Positions 37,156 through 45,832 are shown, counted from the first letter of the stretch. The stretch: 64,000 bases of DNA from Actinomadura kijaniata NBRC 14229 (GCF_001552175.1 NZ_BCQR01000031.1:1-64000); one strand, 5' to 3'. Notes: generated from the sequence alone by a model not told the origin. Numbers and translations are program-made.

Positions 37156-37913
37156 CAGCGCGTCGTCCTCTTCTCGATGGGCTTGTCGGCGGCCTGCTCG
37201 GGGGTGAGCGGGAGGACGCGCTGCACGAACACGCCCGGCAGGTGCACGGCGTCGGGGTCGAGGTCGCCGGGCTCGACCAGCTCCTCCACCTCGGCGACCG
37301 TGATCCGCCCGGCCATCGCGGCGAGAGGGTTGAAGTTGCGGGCGGCCTGGTGGAACACGAGGTTGCCGTGCCGGTCGCCCCGGGCCGCGCGCACCAGGGC
37401 GAAGTCGGTGGTGATGGCCTCCTCCAGCACGTAGGGGCGGCCGCCGAACTCGCGGACCTCCTTGGGCGGGGAGGCGACCGCCACGGTGCCGTCGGCGTGG
37501 TAGCGCCAGGGCAGCCCGCCCTCGGCGACCAGGGTGCCGACCCCGGCGGGGGTGTAGAACGCCGGGATGCCCGAGCCCCCGGCGCGCAGCCGTTCGGCGA
37601 GGGTGCCCTGCGGCATCAGCTCGACCTCGATCTCGCCGGCCAGGTACTGGCGGGCGAACTCCTTGTTCTCGCCCACGTAGGAGCCCATGGCGCGGGCGAT
37701 CCGCCCGGCGGCCAGCAGCTGCCCGAGGCCCCGGCCGTCCAGGCCGCAGTTGTTGGACACGACCCGCAGGCCGGTCGAGCCCCGGTCGTACAGGGCGCCG
37801 ATGAGGACCGCGGGCACGCCGCACAGCCCGAAGCCGCCGACCGCCAGCGACGCCCCGTCGCCGATGTCGGCGACGGCCTGCTCTGCCGAGGCCACGACCT
37901 TGTCGAGTGTCAC
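37155..37913 (-). CDS. pcaI: 3-Oxoadipate CoA-transferase subunit A
   Basis: This 252-residue alpha subunit is the partner of PcaJ. It shows the Gly-rich CoA-binding segment [20 protein letters not shown], the [15 protein letters not shown] region, and [19 protein letters not shown]. It is the first gene of the operon, starting at GTG 37913. The palindromes at 37928-37942 and 37992-38008 lie in its promoter, so initiation here probably responds to the IclR regulator encoded within the operon. Confidence 0.92.
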   Translation of the reverse strand: MTLDKVVASAEQAVADIGDGASLAVGGFGLCGVPAVLIGALYDRGSTGLRVVSNNCGLDGRGLGQLLAAGRIARAMGSYVGENKEFARQYLAGEIEVELMPQGTLAERLRAGGSGIPAFYTPAGVGTLVAEGGLPWRYHADGTVAVASPPKEVREFGGRPYVLEEAITTDFALVRAARGDRHGNLVFHQAARNFNPLAAMAGRITVAEVEELVEPGDLDPDAVHLPGVFVQRVLPLTPEQAADKPIEKRTTR

Positions 37914-37927
37914 GCCGAGGTGCCCCC

Positions 37928-37942
37928 TTCCGCTGAGTGGAA
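37928..37942. promoter_or_regulatory. pca operator copy 1
   Basis: TTCCGCTGAGTGGAA is an imperfect palindrome 14 bases before the pcaI start. It matches the second copy at 37992-38008 in 13 of 15 core positions. Confidence 0.55.
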
Positions 37943-37991
37943 CAACACCGCCCTCACCTTCCCAGGTTCCCCGGGTGGTGTGGACGGGCGC

Positions 37992-38008
37992 TTTCCGCTC
38001 AGCGGAAA
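37992..38008. promoter_or_regulatory. pca operator copy 2
   Basis: TTTCCGCTCAGCGGAAA is a perfect 17-bp palindrome (8-bp arms, one central base), centred 65 bp from copy 1. The spacing and shared core suggest paired IclR-type sites. It lies seven bases past the sigma-factor stop. Confidence 0.6.
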
Positions 38009-38015
38009 AGGGCGG

Positions 38016-39002
38016 CTATCCGGCGGGGAGCGCCTCCGGGAGGCCGAAGTAGGGGAACAGCGTGGTGTCGAGGAACGCCGCCACGTGCGAGATCCGCCCG
38101 CCCGCGATGGTGACGACCTCCAGCTGGAACGGGTGGTAGGCGCCGTCCGGGCCGCGCCGGTACATCCCGAACGCGGGCTGCCCGTTGGCCGCGGTCGGCA
38201 CCATGCGCAGCTCGCCGGGCGACGGGGCGCACTGGGCGGCGATGAGCCGGGCGATGTGGTCAATGCCGGAGAACCACTGTGGGAAAGGCGGCATCTCCCA
38301 GGTCGCGTCCTGCTTGAACAGCTCGACCAGGGCCGCGATGTCGGCGTCCTCGAACGCCCTGGCGTAGCGCTCCAGCAGGGCGCGCTGCTCGGGGTCGGTG
38401 GGCTCGGCCAGCTCGTCGCGTTCGGGGGCGGCCTGCTCCAGCTGGGCGCGGGCGCGCTGCAGGGCGCTGTTGACCGAGGCGACCGAGGTGTCGAACAGCT
38501 CGGCGACCTCGGCGGCCTTCCACTTGAGGACGTCCCGCAGGATCAGCACGACCCGCTGCCTGGCGGGCAGGTGCTGGAGCGCGGCGATGAACGCCAGCCG
38601 GGTGCTCTCGCGGGCCGCCACGATCGTCGCCGGGTCGGAGGGGTCGGCGTCCAGCACGGTGTCGGGCACCGGCTCCAGCCAGGGCACCTCGGGCGAGGCG
38701 AAGACCGGCCGCTCCGGCTCGTCGGTGGGCGCGCCCAGCCCGGACGGCATGGGACGTCTGCCCCGCTGCTCGATGGCGGTCAGGCACGCGTTGGTGGCGA
38801 TCCGGTACAGCCAGGTCCGCAGCGAGGAGCGCCCCTCGAAGTCGTCGTAGGACCGCCAGGCCCGCAGGTAGGTCTCCTGGAGCAGGTCCTCGGCGTCGTG
38901 GATGGAGCCGAGCATCCGGTAGCAGTGCGCCAGCAGCTCGCGCCGGTAGGGGTCGACGAGTTCCTGGAAGGCCCGGTCCTGCTCGATCGTGCTGTTGCCC
39001 AT
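38016..39002 (-). CDS. ECF sigma factor with SnoaL-like C-terminal domain (SigG type)
   Basis: This 328-residue sigma-70 family protein has region 2 at about residues 10-85 (CYRMLGSIHDAEDLLQETYLRAWRSYDDFEGRSSLRTWLYRIATNACL read in parts) and region 4 at about 135-190 (LPARQRVVLILRDVLKWKAAEVAELFDTSVASVNSALQRAR). A C-terminal NTF2/SnoaL-like domain (about 205-328) replaces a separate anti-sigma factor in such ECF groups and tunes activity. The start at 39002 has GAGGTGA ahead; the longer frame from 39026 does not. No anti-sigma gene is adjacent. On the minus strand before it, TTTTGTCGG and AACGTC motifs might be an autoregulated ECF promoter, but the match is weak. Confidence 0.88.
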   Translation of the reverse strand: MGNSTIEQDRAFQELVDPYRRELLAHCYRMLGSIHDAEDLLQETYLRAWRSYDDFEGRSSLRTWLYRIATNACLTAIEQRGRRPMPSGLGAPTDEPERPVFASPEVPWLEPVPDTVLDADPSDPATIVAARESTRLAFIAALQHLPARQRVVLILRDVLKWKAAEVAELFDTSVASVNSALQRARAQLEQAAPERDELAEPTDPEQRALLERYARAFEDADIAALVELFKQDATWEMPPFPQWFSGIDHIARLIAAQCAPSPGELRMVPTAANGQPAFGMYRRGPDGAYHPFQLEVVTIAGGRISHVAAFLDTTLFPYFGLPEALPAG

Positions 39003-39274
39003 GGTCGTCACCTCGGTCTGCTGCACAGCGGCAATGCCCTGTCTCCGACGTTAGGACACCCCACCGACAAAACAGAGGGGAACGACGGCAACCACGGTGG
39101 CCTCCCGTGGCCTCAGCGCCGGGAGTGACCAGAATCGAAAAAGCGTTCGAAGTCATGCCGAAGAGCCCCCGGCTTCGCGCCGCCCCCAACCGTGTTCCAC
39201 GAAGATCACGGCGGAGGGGACGTCACGACACTACGATCTTGCCGGTCTCCCGCCCCCGGTGAAAGAGGCCATCA

Positions 39275-40402
39275 GTGCTCACCCACTCCGAACTCGTCCG
39301 CGTCTTCGGTCCGGACAGCGTCGTCACGCTCGACCGCGATCAGATGGAGGGGCACGGCTTCCGGCCGGAGGACGCCGGGCTGCTGTGCGAGGTCGGCCTG
39401 CCGGTCACCGCCGGCATCCTCTTCACAATGCGCGTGGACGGCCCGTTCGACGCCCTGTCGGTCTTCGAGGCCGAGACGCCGGAACGCCCCGCGCGTTTCA
39501 TGGTCCTCGGCAAGGGCCGTACCGACGACCGGATCCGCTACGCCATGGAGCTGGAGAGCGGCAACGTCCTCCTCCTCGCGCTGGAGGACGGCGTGCCCGC
39601 CCCCGAGCCCGAGACCATCAACACCTCGCTCGGCGCGTTCGTGGAGTTCCTGTACCGGGTCGAGCTGTGCGGGCGGGAGATGGGCGGGGCGTCCCTCGAA
39701 GCGACGCGCCCCTACGTCGAGAAGCTCATCACCGACCTGAGGGCGTCTGATGAGCGCGCTCTCGCGCCGGACACGTTCTGGAGCGGGCTGATGGACGCCT
39801 ACCTTCACGGTGGCGTCCCCCGGCCGCGCGAGGGCAGCCGAGCGGCGATCATCGCCGCGCTGGAGGCGCACCTCCCCGAGGACGAACCGCTGCGCTGGGC
39901 GACCGGCACCCCGCTGGGCCAAGGCGTCCAGGAGCTGAGCGCGCACCGCGCGGACGGCTACTGGCTGCTCGTCACCTGGGGCTTCAGCGACCTGGACGGC
40001 CTGCTCGACGCCGAATCCGAACCGGGCGTCAGCGGCCTCGGCTTCGAGCTGACGATGCGCGTCCCGCGTGACGAGGGCGACGAGCTGCCGCCCGGCTGGG
40101 CGCTGGGGACGCTGCGGAGCCTCGGCGAGTACGTGTTCGGCGAGGGTTACCCGTTCGCCGACGGGCACCGGATGGGCGTGGCCGGGCGGCTCGGTCCCGA
40201 GACCAGCAGGCTCGACGCGCTGGTCTTCGTCACGGACCCGCACCTGGGCGCGATCGACACCCCGGACGGCGAGGTCGCGTTCATCACCGCCGTGGGCGTC
40301 ACCCGGGAGGAACTCGCCGAGGCGAAGGCCACCGGCAACGACGCGCTGCTCGTCCGCCTCAACGGAGCGAACGGCGTCCCCGTCACCGACGTCACCCGGT
40401 GA
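39275..40402 (+). CDS. SUKH-like plus Suppressor-of-fused domain protein
   Basis: This is a 375-residue soluble protein. Residues 1-165 resemble the SUKH-4 (SMI1/KNR4-like) immunity fold (PEDAGLLCEVGLPVTAGILF, YAMELESGNVLLLALEDG, INTSLGAFVEFLYRVEL). Residues 195-360 match the Suppressor-of-fused (SUFU) domain (GYWLLVTWGFSDL, GLGFELTMRVPR, WALGTLRSLGEYVF, FADGHRMGV). Both domains occur in immunity proteins of polymorphic toxin systems. No toxin is adjacent, so it is an orphan or acts in trans. The start is GTG 39275 with GAAAGAGG ahead. A TACGAT at 39232-39237 may be its -10 element. Confidence 0.72.
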   Translation: MLTHSELVRVFGPDSVVTLDRDQMEGHGFRPEDAGLLCEVGLPVTAGILFTMRVDGPFDALSVFEAETPERPARFMVLGKGRTDDRIRYAMELESGNVLLLALEDGVPAPEPETINTSLGAFVEFLYRVELCGREMGGASLEATRPYVEKLITDLRASDERALAPDTFWSGLMDAYLHGGVPRPREGSRAAIIAALEAHLPEDEPLRWATGTPLGQGVQELSAHRADGYWLLVTWGFSDLDGLLDAESEPGVSGLGFELTMRVPRDEGDELPPGWALGTLRSLGEYVFGEGYPFADGHRMGVAGRLGPETSRLDALVFVTDPHLGAIDTPDGEVAFITAVGVTREELAEAKATGNDALLVRLNGANGVPVTDVTR

Positions 40403-40513
40403 ACGTCACCACGACGGGCGTAACGCGGAAGGAGCCTGTTCCGGTCGCCGACTGAGCATGGACGCGCGGGCCTCGCGCCGTCACGATTGAGACGGGCGAT
40501 ACGAGGCGGGGTC

Positions 40514-41644
40514 ATGGGCGTTTTCGAGGCCGAGCGGGACGACTCTCCCATGTCCGCCGACGCGGCGGCCTCCCTGGTCGAGGCCGACCGGAGCTCCTGC
40601 GCCCCCGAGCAGCGCGCGCTGTTCCGCTACGAGCTGGCGCGGGCGATCGGGGCCGGTTACGGGCGGGTGCTGCTGTTGCGGATCGCGCGGCCGGTACCCG
40701 TCCGCGGGGCGGTGCGCGGGCCCGCCGTCCGGGCGTTCCTGCGGCTGGCGGCCCTCGGGGCGTGGCCCTACGCGGTGACCACGGCCATCGGTGCGAACAT
40801 GACCGTGCGGTCCCACCTGTACGGCGCGCTGCTGTCGGTGGTCTGCACGCTGATGCTGGCGATGGCGTGGGCCGGGTGGCGGTACGCCGAGCGCAGCGCC
40901 GCCCCCGTGGGCGAGATGCTGTGCACCTCCCCCGACGCCGAGGCGTTCGTCTCCTGGCTGGGGCGGACGCAGCGCCTCGCGCCGCAGCTCGCGTGCTCGC
41001 TGGCGGGGCTGGGCCTCGGCGTGTGCTCGGCGTACGCGAACTTCTCGCGTCCCGGCGGCACCGGCACCTCCGCGCTGGTGTCGTACCTGCCCGCCGCGTG
41101 GGCGGGCTTCCTCGGCGGCGGCGTCCTGTACTGGATCTTCGTGCTCGCGCGGGTGCCGCTGCGGCTGCGCCGCGCCGCGCACCTGCGGCTGTCGTGGCTG
41201 GACCCGGCGCACACCCCCGGCATCGCGCGGCTGTGCACCTGCTACGTCCTGGTCTCCACGGGTCTCGGGGCGGGGGTCGTCATGATCGAGGCGGCGGGGG
41301 TGGCGATCGCGACCGGGCGGTCGCCGAGGCTGCTCGACGCGTTCGTGTTCGGATTCCCGGTCTTCGCCGCGGCGCTCGCCCTGTACGCGGGGGTGCAGCC
41401 GTTCTGGACGATGTCGCGGATCGTGCGCTCCTACCAGCAGGAGGCGTTCGGCCCGCTGCTGACTCAGGTGGCGCGCCCCCCGCACGCCCTGCTCTTCGAC
41501 CCGGCGCTGCGGGAGGCGCTGGAGACCTACCGGAGCCTGCGCGCGCTGCGCACCCTGCCGGTCCGCACGTGGGCGATCCTGCAGTACGTCACCGGCATCC
41601 TCGCCTCCCTGATCATCTTCTTCCTCCAGGAGATCCTCAAGTAA
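40514..41644 (+). CDS. Multi-pass membrane protein of unknown function
   Basis: This 376-residue protein has a soluble N-terminal 70 residues followed by about six hydrophobic helices (for example [75 protein letters not shown], and a final [19 protein letters not shown]). No enzyme motif was recognised. ATG 40514 has GAGGCGGGG before it. It is 65 bp upstream of the SPFH gene on the same strand and may belong to the same membrane module. It ends in TAA, rare in this window. Confidence 0.7.
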   Translation: MGVFEAERDDSPMSADAAASLVEADRSSCAPEQRALFRYELARAIGAGYGRVLLLRIARPVPVRGAVRGPAVRAFLRLAALGAWPYAVTTAIGANMTVRSHLYGALLSVVCTLMLAMAWAGWRYAERSAAPVGEMLCTSPDAEAFVSWLGRTQRLAPQLACSLAGLGLGVCSAYANFSRPGGTGTSALVSYLPAAWAGFLGGGVLYWIFVLARVPLRLRRAAHLRLSWLDPAHTPGIARLCTCYVLVSTGLGAGVVMIEAAGVAIATGRSPRLLDAFVFGFPVFAAALALYAGVQPFWTMSRIVRSYQQEAFGPLLTQVARPPHALLFDPALREALETYRSLRALRTLPVRTWAILQYVTGILASLIIFFLQEILK

Positions 41645-41659
41645 TTCTCATCTTGAGAA
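41645..41659. repeat. Small palindrome between membrane and SPFH genes
   Basis: TTCTCA-TCT-TGAGAA directly follows the TAA stop, 51 bases before the SPFH start. It could be a regulator site or a weak terminator. Confidence 0.3.
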
Positions 41660-41709
41660 AACTCTGGTCCCCGGTTATCGTCCAAGTGACGACAACAGAG
41701 GGGGTCCCG

Positions 41710-42708
41710 ATGGCGGACATCCAGCGGCGGCCGTTCCTGAGCCACCTGCGCGGCGCGCCCACCAGCTACGTGCGGCACCTGCGCGGCGGACGGGTCGCGC
41801 ACGAGGGCACGGGGATCTCGTTCTGGTTCCGGCCGCTGTCGGCGGCGATCAGCGAGGTTCCGGTGGACGACCGGGAACTGCCGATGCTGTTCCACGCCCG
41901 CACCGCCGACTTCCAGGACGTCGCCGTGCAGGCGACCGTCACCTACCGGATCGGCGACCCGGCGCTGGCGGCGCGGCGGCTGGACTTCGCGATCGACCCC
42001 GGCACCGGGCGGTGGCGGTCGGCGCCGCTGGACCAGGTCGCCGCGATGCTCACCGAGATCGCCCAGCAGCACGCGCTGACCCGGCTGGCGCGCATCCCGC
42101 TGCGGGAGGCGATCACCGACGGTCCCGCCGCCGTCCGCGACGACGTGGCGGCGGGACTGGACGGCGACGCGCGCCTCACCGACACCGGCGTCACCGTGGT
42201 CGGCGTGCGGGTCGTCGCGGTGCGGCCCGAGGCCGAGGTGGAGCGGGCGTTGCAGACGCCCGCCCGCGAGCGGGTGCAGCAGGAGGCCGACCGCGCCACC
42301 TACGAGCGCCGCGCGCTGGCCGTCGAACGCGAGCGCGCCATCGCCGAGAACGAGATGCAGAACCAGATCGAGCTGGCCGCCCGCGAGCAGGCCCTGGTCG
42401 CCCGGCGCGGCGCCAACGACCGGCGCCGCGCCGAGGAGGAGGCCGCGGCCGCGTGGATCGAGGCCGAGGCCCGCGCCGAACGCGACAAGCTCGCCGCCGC
42501 CGCGCAGGCCGAGGCCCGGCGCGTGGTGGGCACGGCCGAGGCCGACGCGCAGGCCGCGCAGCTGGCCGCCTACCGCGACGCCGACCCGGCCGTCCTGCTG
42601 GCGCTGGCCGCCCGCGCGGTCGCCGAGCACCTGCCGGAGATCGGGCAGCTCCACGTGTCGCCCGACGTGGTGGCCACCGCGCTGGCCAGGCTCGGCGGAT
42701 CCCGGTGA
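41710..42708 (+). CDS. SPFH/band 7 domain protein
   Basis: This 332-residue protein has an SPFH domain at about residues 40-190 ([69 protein letters not shown]). A long charged helix or coiled coil rich in Ala, Glu and Arg follows (about 190-290). It lacks an obvious membrane helix, unlike flotillin, so it may be peripheral. Its TGA overlaps the GTG of the NAD-kinase-like gene by four bases, so the two are made together. SPFH proteins build membrane-associated rings that scaffold partners. The partner here is probably the next gene product. Confidence 0.85.
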   Translation: MADIQRRPFLSHLRGAPTSYVRHLRGGRVAHEGTGISFWFRPLSAAISEVPVDDRELPMLFHARTADFQDVAVQATVTYRIGDPALAARRLDFAIDPGTGRWRSAPLDQVAAMLTEIAQQHALTRLARIPLREAITDGPAAVRDDVAAGLDGDARLTDTGVTVVGVRVVAVRPEAEVERALQTPARERVQQEADRATYERRALAVERERAIAENEMQNQIELAAREQALVARRGANDRRRAEEEAAAAWIEAEARAERDKLAAAAQAEARRVVGTAEADAQAAQLAAYRDADPAVLLALAARAVAEHLPEIGQLHVSPDVVATALARLGGSR

Positions 42709-43580
42709 CGCTCGCACCCCGCGCGGTGGTGGTGCACCGCCGCACCGAGTACGACGAGCTGCTGGCCCGGCACGGCACGCGCGGCCAGGCCGCTTTCCAC
42801 CTGCGCACGCGGGGCCGCGACATCGCCGAGGTGGAAGCGGCCCACACCCGGGTGACGCGGGCGCGGGCCGAGGTCGCCGCGGCCGTTCCACCCCGCTGGC
42901 GGCGCGGCGCGGTGGAACGCGCCGACCTGGACCGGTTCCTGTTCGCGCCGGACGACCTGGTGGTGGTCGTCGGCCAGGACGGCCTGGTCGCCAACACCGC
43001 CAAGTACCTGGACGGCCAGCCGGTGATCGGCCTGAACCCCGATCCCGGCCGCAACCCCGGCGTGCTCATCCCGCACCCGGTCGCGGCCTGCGCCGACCTG
43101 CTGCGGGACGCGGCGGCGGGCCGCGCCGCGACCGAGGACCGGGTGATGGCGGCGGCCGTCACCGACGACCGGCGCTCGCTGACCGCCCTCAACGAGATCT
43201 ACGTCGGCCACCCCTCCCACCAGTCCGCGCGCTACCGCCTGGCCGGGGAGCGCCAGTCGTCCTCGGGCGTGCTGGTGGCGACCGGCACGGGCGCGACGGG
43301 GTGGGCGCGTTCGGTGTGGCGGGAGCGCGGCGGCCCGCCGCTGCCGGAACCGACCGAACGGGGCCTGGCCTGGTTCGTCCGCGAGGCGTGGCCCTCCCCC
43401 GCGACCGGGACGGCGTTCACCGAGGGCCGCCTCGGCCCCGGCGAGTCGCTGTCGCTGGTCTGCGAGACCGACGGCCTCGTCGTGTTCGGCGACGGCGTGG
43501 AGTCCGACCGCCTCGTCCTGTCCTGGGGCCAGCAGGTGGAGGTCACCCTGGCGTCCCGCACGCTCCGGCTGGTGCGCTAG
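42705..43580 (+). CDS. NAD kinase-like protein (divergent)
   Basis: This 291-residue protein has the ATP-NAD kinase fold. The usual Gly-Gly-Asp-Gly-Thr loop is changed to [17 protein letters not shown]. It keeps the GLNPDP turn, the ALNEIYVG (Asn-Glu) motif and the [18 protein letters not shown] region that binds the nicotinamide ribose. The pattern is closest to the NADK2/sphingosine-kinase side of the family. Whether it still phosphorylates NAD is doubtful. GTG 42705 overlaps the SPFH stop. Its TAG and the TAG of the convergent XdhC-type gene share the bases CTAG (43577-43580). Confidence 0.78.
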   Translation: MTLAPRAVVVHRRTEYDELLARHGTRGQAAFHLRTRGRDIAEVEAAHTRVTRARAEVAAAVPPRWRRGAVERADLDRFLFAPDDLVVVVGQDGLVANTAKYLDGQPVIGLNPDPGRNPGVLIPHPVAACADLLRDAAAGRAATEDRVMAAAVTDDRRSLTALNEIYVGHPSHQSARYRLAGERQSSSGVLVATGTGATGWARSVWRERGGPPLPEPTERGLAWFVREAWPSPATGTAFTEGRLGPGESLSLVCETDGLVVFGDGVESDRLVLSWGQQVEVTLASRTLRLVR

Positions 43581-44077
43581 AACGCGAAGCCGCCGGGACG
43601 CCCGTTGCGGTCGGCCAGCAGACCCGCCAGGGTCGCGACCGCGATCTCGGCGGGGGTGCGGGACCCGATGTTGAGCCCGACCGGGCGATGCACACGAGCG
43701 ATGGCGTCCTCGGAAACGCCCAGGGCGCGCAGCGCCGGAACATGCGGGGCGGGGTGGCGGGGATTGCCCATGACACCGACCCAGCGGACCGGCTGGGCCA
43801 GGACGTCCCGCAGCACCTCCCCCAGCTCGGGACGGTGATGGTCGGTGACCACCACATCAGCGGTGCCATCGAGCTCCGGCACGCGCGCCAGAGCGTCCCC
43901 GCCCTTGCCCGCAGGATCCACCAGCAGGCAGGTAAAACCCAGGTCGGACCCGTACCGCAGCAGATACTCCGCCACAGGCGAGGCGAACACGGCGACCAGC
44001 GTGCGCTCTCCGGCAGAGCCGCCGACACGACCATGCGCCACATCGCACGCGGGATCGTCCTCACGAGAAAGCCCCAT
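43577..44077 (-). CDS. XdhC-family Rossmann-domain protein
   Basis: This 166-residue protein carries only the C-terminal XdhC domain: [68 protein letters not shown] and the family-typical [32 protein letters not shown]. XdhC proteins bind the molybdenum cofactor and insert it into xanthine-dehydrogenase-type enzymes. The N-terminal XdhC/CoxI domain is absent, which is normal for some paralogues. ATG 44077 starts at the conserved part; the longer frame to 44164 has no ribosome site. No molybdoenzyme gene is nearby. It marks the left border of the degraded island. Confidence 0.82.
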   Translation of the reverse strand: MGLSREDDPACDVAHGRVGGSAGERTLVAVFASPVAEYLLRYGSDLGFTCLLVDPAGKGGDALARVPELDGTADVVVTDHHRPELGEVLRDVLAQPVRWVGVMGNPRHPAPHVPALRALGVSEDAIARVHRPVGLNIGSRTPAEIAVATLAGLLADRNGRPGGFAF

Positions 44078-44236
44078 GCGAAACAGTCTCCCAAACCAGC
44101 CCCCGGACCGGCTTCCCGCCGCCCGCCACTGTGACCGTGTGCGATCGTGGCGGATTCCGACCATCTGACCAGCACCTCAGCGGACCCGCGCAGCAGCGGT
44201 CAGGGTCGGGCAAGAGCGGGCGGCATCAACGTCCTG

Positions 44237-44622
44237 ATGGGCGACCTCACCGCCTGCCGTGACGCGGTGGCCGTTCTGGAGGCGCGCGCATCCTTCCTGA
44301 CCGCGCGGGGACGGCGCGTCGGGGACGCCGACTCCATCGCCCGACGCGCACCGCCGAACGGCACGCGCAGGTGCAGCCCTGTCTGGATGATGTCGCGCGC
44401 ACGGCGATCGTGGAAGCACAGGCGGGGATCTCCCTGCCCTTCGGTGAGCCGACCACCGCGCCCCCCAACGCAGAGCCGCACAGCGTTCCCGACGACGTTC
44501 CATGGACGCTGCTGACCGGCGTGCCGGACGAGGGCATCCCTGTCACCCACCTCGCCGACGCCGACCGCGTCACTCAGGTCTCCCGAGGCCGCTGGCGCGC
44601 GATGCCCGAACACGTTCGGTGA
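44237..44622 (+). pseudogene. Possible frameshifted small gene, unidentified
   Basis: A helical coding-like stretch begins at ATG 44237 (GDLTACRDAVAVLEARASFL) and can be continued in another frame from about 44345 to a TGA at 44620-44622 (ARTAIVEAQAGISLPFG, DDVPWTLLTGVPDEGIPV). Both parts look protein-like, but neither frame spans the whole. I do not recognise a family. A single indel around 44340-44370 would join them. Confidence 0.3.
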
Positions 44623-44623
44623 C

Positions 44624-44697
44624 TTGTCTACGTCTATGTCTACGCGCGCGCCTGCACGTATGGCGGACAGGCGAGCCGTAGACGAAGACGAAGACAA
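44624..44697. repeat. Imperfect 21-bp inverted repeat
   Basis: Arms 44624-44644 and 44677-44697 pair at 18 of 21 positions with a 32-base spacer. They consist of GTCTACG-type steps (left arm begins TTGTCTACGTCT). It lies between two gene ruins and could be a terminator, a replication or transfer structure, or an element end. Confidence 0.55.
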
Positions 44698-44723
44698 TCA
44701 CGCAACGTAACGAAAGGATAGTG

Positions 44724-44853
44724 ATGCCAGACGCCGGAACTCGATGACAACGACCGCAAGTGGGCGCATCGCCAAGCCGCCCGCGCACCGAAGCGGACCG
44801 ACGCGAAATGGCAGCGGATCAACTCGATCGTTCAGGCACCGAGAAGACGCAAG
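44724..44853 (+). pseudogene. Frameshifted small integrative-element gene
   Basis: GAAAGGA and a correctly spaced ATG (44724) open a frame that reads Met-Pro-Asp-Ala and then stops after eight codons. Shifting by one at about 44736 gives ELDDNDRKWAHRQAARAPKR followed by TDAKWQRINSIVQ. This strongly resembles the short 'DRRWA..AARAP.LTD.QR' proteins encoded beside integrases of actinobacterial integrative elements and phages. One extra G therefore appears to have killed the gene (or is a sequencing error). It faces the recombinase ruin across a terminator. Confidence 0.5.
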
Positions 44854-44885
44854 GAGCGGGGACCCTCGGCTGAGGGCCCCCGCTC
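44854..44885. terminator. Bidirectional terminator hairpin
   Basis: GAGCGGGGACCCTC (44854-44867) and GAGGGCCCCCGCTC (44872-44885) pair at 13 of 14 positions around GGCT and are followed by GCTTT. It sits between the small gene ruin and the convergent recombinase ruin, as in intact integrative elements. Confidence 0.7.
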
Positions 44886-44900
44886 GCTTTCCAGATCCGG

Positions 44901-45440
44901 TCAGTCCGCCGGACGCCACAGCGGTTCGAGACGATCGGGGTTCCACCGCGCTCGGCCGTTCGCAGGGTGGAGCAGCACTGAGATCAGCGCCTCCTCGATG
45001 TAGGCCCACCGCTCGGGAAGTGTGAGGTTCGGCCACTCCTCACGCAGCCGGACGGGCCGCGCCGCCGCCCCGCACGTGCGGGAGATCCGCTGTGGCCTCG
45101 CCCGCCGTGCCGCCGTGAAGTCAGCGATGTTGGCCCGGACCTGAGCCAACTCGGCTTCACGCGACCACGGTTCCGGCTCCTCGTCCCCGCCCCGCCGCCG
45201 TGCCCTCCTCCTCGTATTTGGTGATCATCGTTTCCGTGAGTACCGCGTCCACCTTGGGACCGGGGATGCTGATGCCCCCGCAGCCACCTGGGCTTCTGGC
45301 AGGGCACGCGTGGTAGAGGGAGGCCGGGAGCCTTCGTCCGGATGGCGTGGGCCTTCACCGCGCGCAGCTTCGCGCCGCAGCCCGGCTTGCCGTAGCGCAG
45401 CGTTCCCGTGAACAGGTACTTCCTGCTGTTCCCTCAGCAT
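44901..45440 (-). pseudogene. C-terminal remnant of a large serine recombinase
   Basis: Three minus-strand frames together give the C-terminal half of a phiC31-type recombinase. First comes the zinc-ribbon start KYLFTGTLRYGKPGCGAKLR (about 45360-45430). Next is YHACPARSPGGCGGISIPG with VDAVLTETMITKYEEE (about 45220-45330). Last is the coiled-coil and end part AELAQVRANIADFTAARRA, LREEWPNLTLPERWAYIEEA and LISVLLHPANGRARWNPDRL (44901-45160). At least two frameshifts separate them. The catalytic N-terminal domain is missing. One zinc Cys is Tyr. This shows that an integrative element or prophage once entered here. Confidence 0.75.
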
Positions 45441-45509
45441 CCCGATCGGATCACCTGCGCGGTCTGAAGACAGACCACACGGTGTCATCACGATGCGCCA
45501 CGGAGGCAG

Positions 45510-45832
45510 CTCCGCGGTGGTCAGCGCAGGTCGCGGCGGAGGAGGAGCATGAGACCGGTACTCTCAAGCCGCAGGGCTCGTTCGTGGCCTATCGGCCGGA
45601 TGCCATCAACGGCATCGTGCTCGACCGGCGGCGTTACCTCGCCCCGCTCCAGTGGGGACCGGTCGTGGGTGGCCGTAACGTCTTCCAAGGTGAGATTGAG
45701 CGCGCCTACCGCGAGGTGGGGATGGAGGTGGACCACATCGACGACTACACCATCCACCACTCCATGGGCGGCGAAATCCACTGCGGGACCAACGCCGTCC
45801 GGATGGTCGCGGAACCGTGGTGGAGGAAGTGA
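45510..45832 (+). pseudogene. C-terminal fragment of a protein-arginine deiminase
   Basis: The frame gives FVAYRPDAINGIVLDRRRYLAP, GPVVGGRNVFQGEIERAYREVG, and the hallmark end HHSMGGEIHCGTNAVR ahead of PWWRK and TGA (45830-45832). The GE(V/I)HCGTN motif with the nucleophilic Cys and the closing Trp-Trp is diagnostic of protein-arginine deiminases, which turn peptidyl-arginine into citrulline. The N-terminal two thirds, with the other catalytic Asp and His residues, are absent. No start with a ribosome site is seen, so this is a truncated relic abutting the recombinase ruin. Confidence 0.7.

Noticed and set aside
38992..39060. Autoregulated ECF promoter for the sigma-factor gene
   Set aside because: The TTTTGTCGG and CGTC motifs exist on the minus strand, but their spacing does not fit the ECF promoters I know well enough to claim one.
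44078..44236. tRNA attachment site for the island
   Set aside because: I looked for a tRNA-like cloverleaf or a 3' tRNA repeat at the island's left edge and saw none.
44200..44697. Minus-strand frame over the 44.2-44.7 kb region
   Set aside because: It has no recognisable domain, runs through the inverted repeat at 44624-44697, and the forward strand there shows more protein-like helices.
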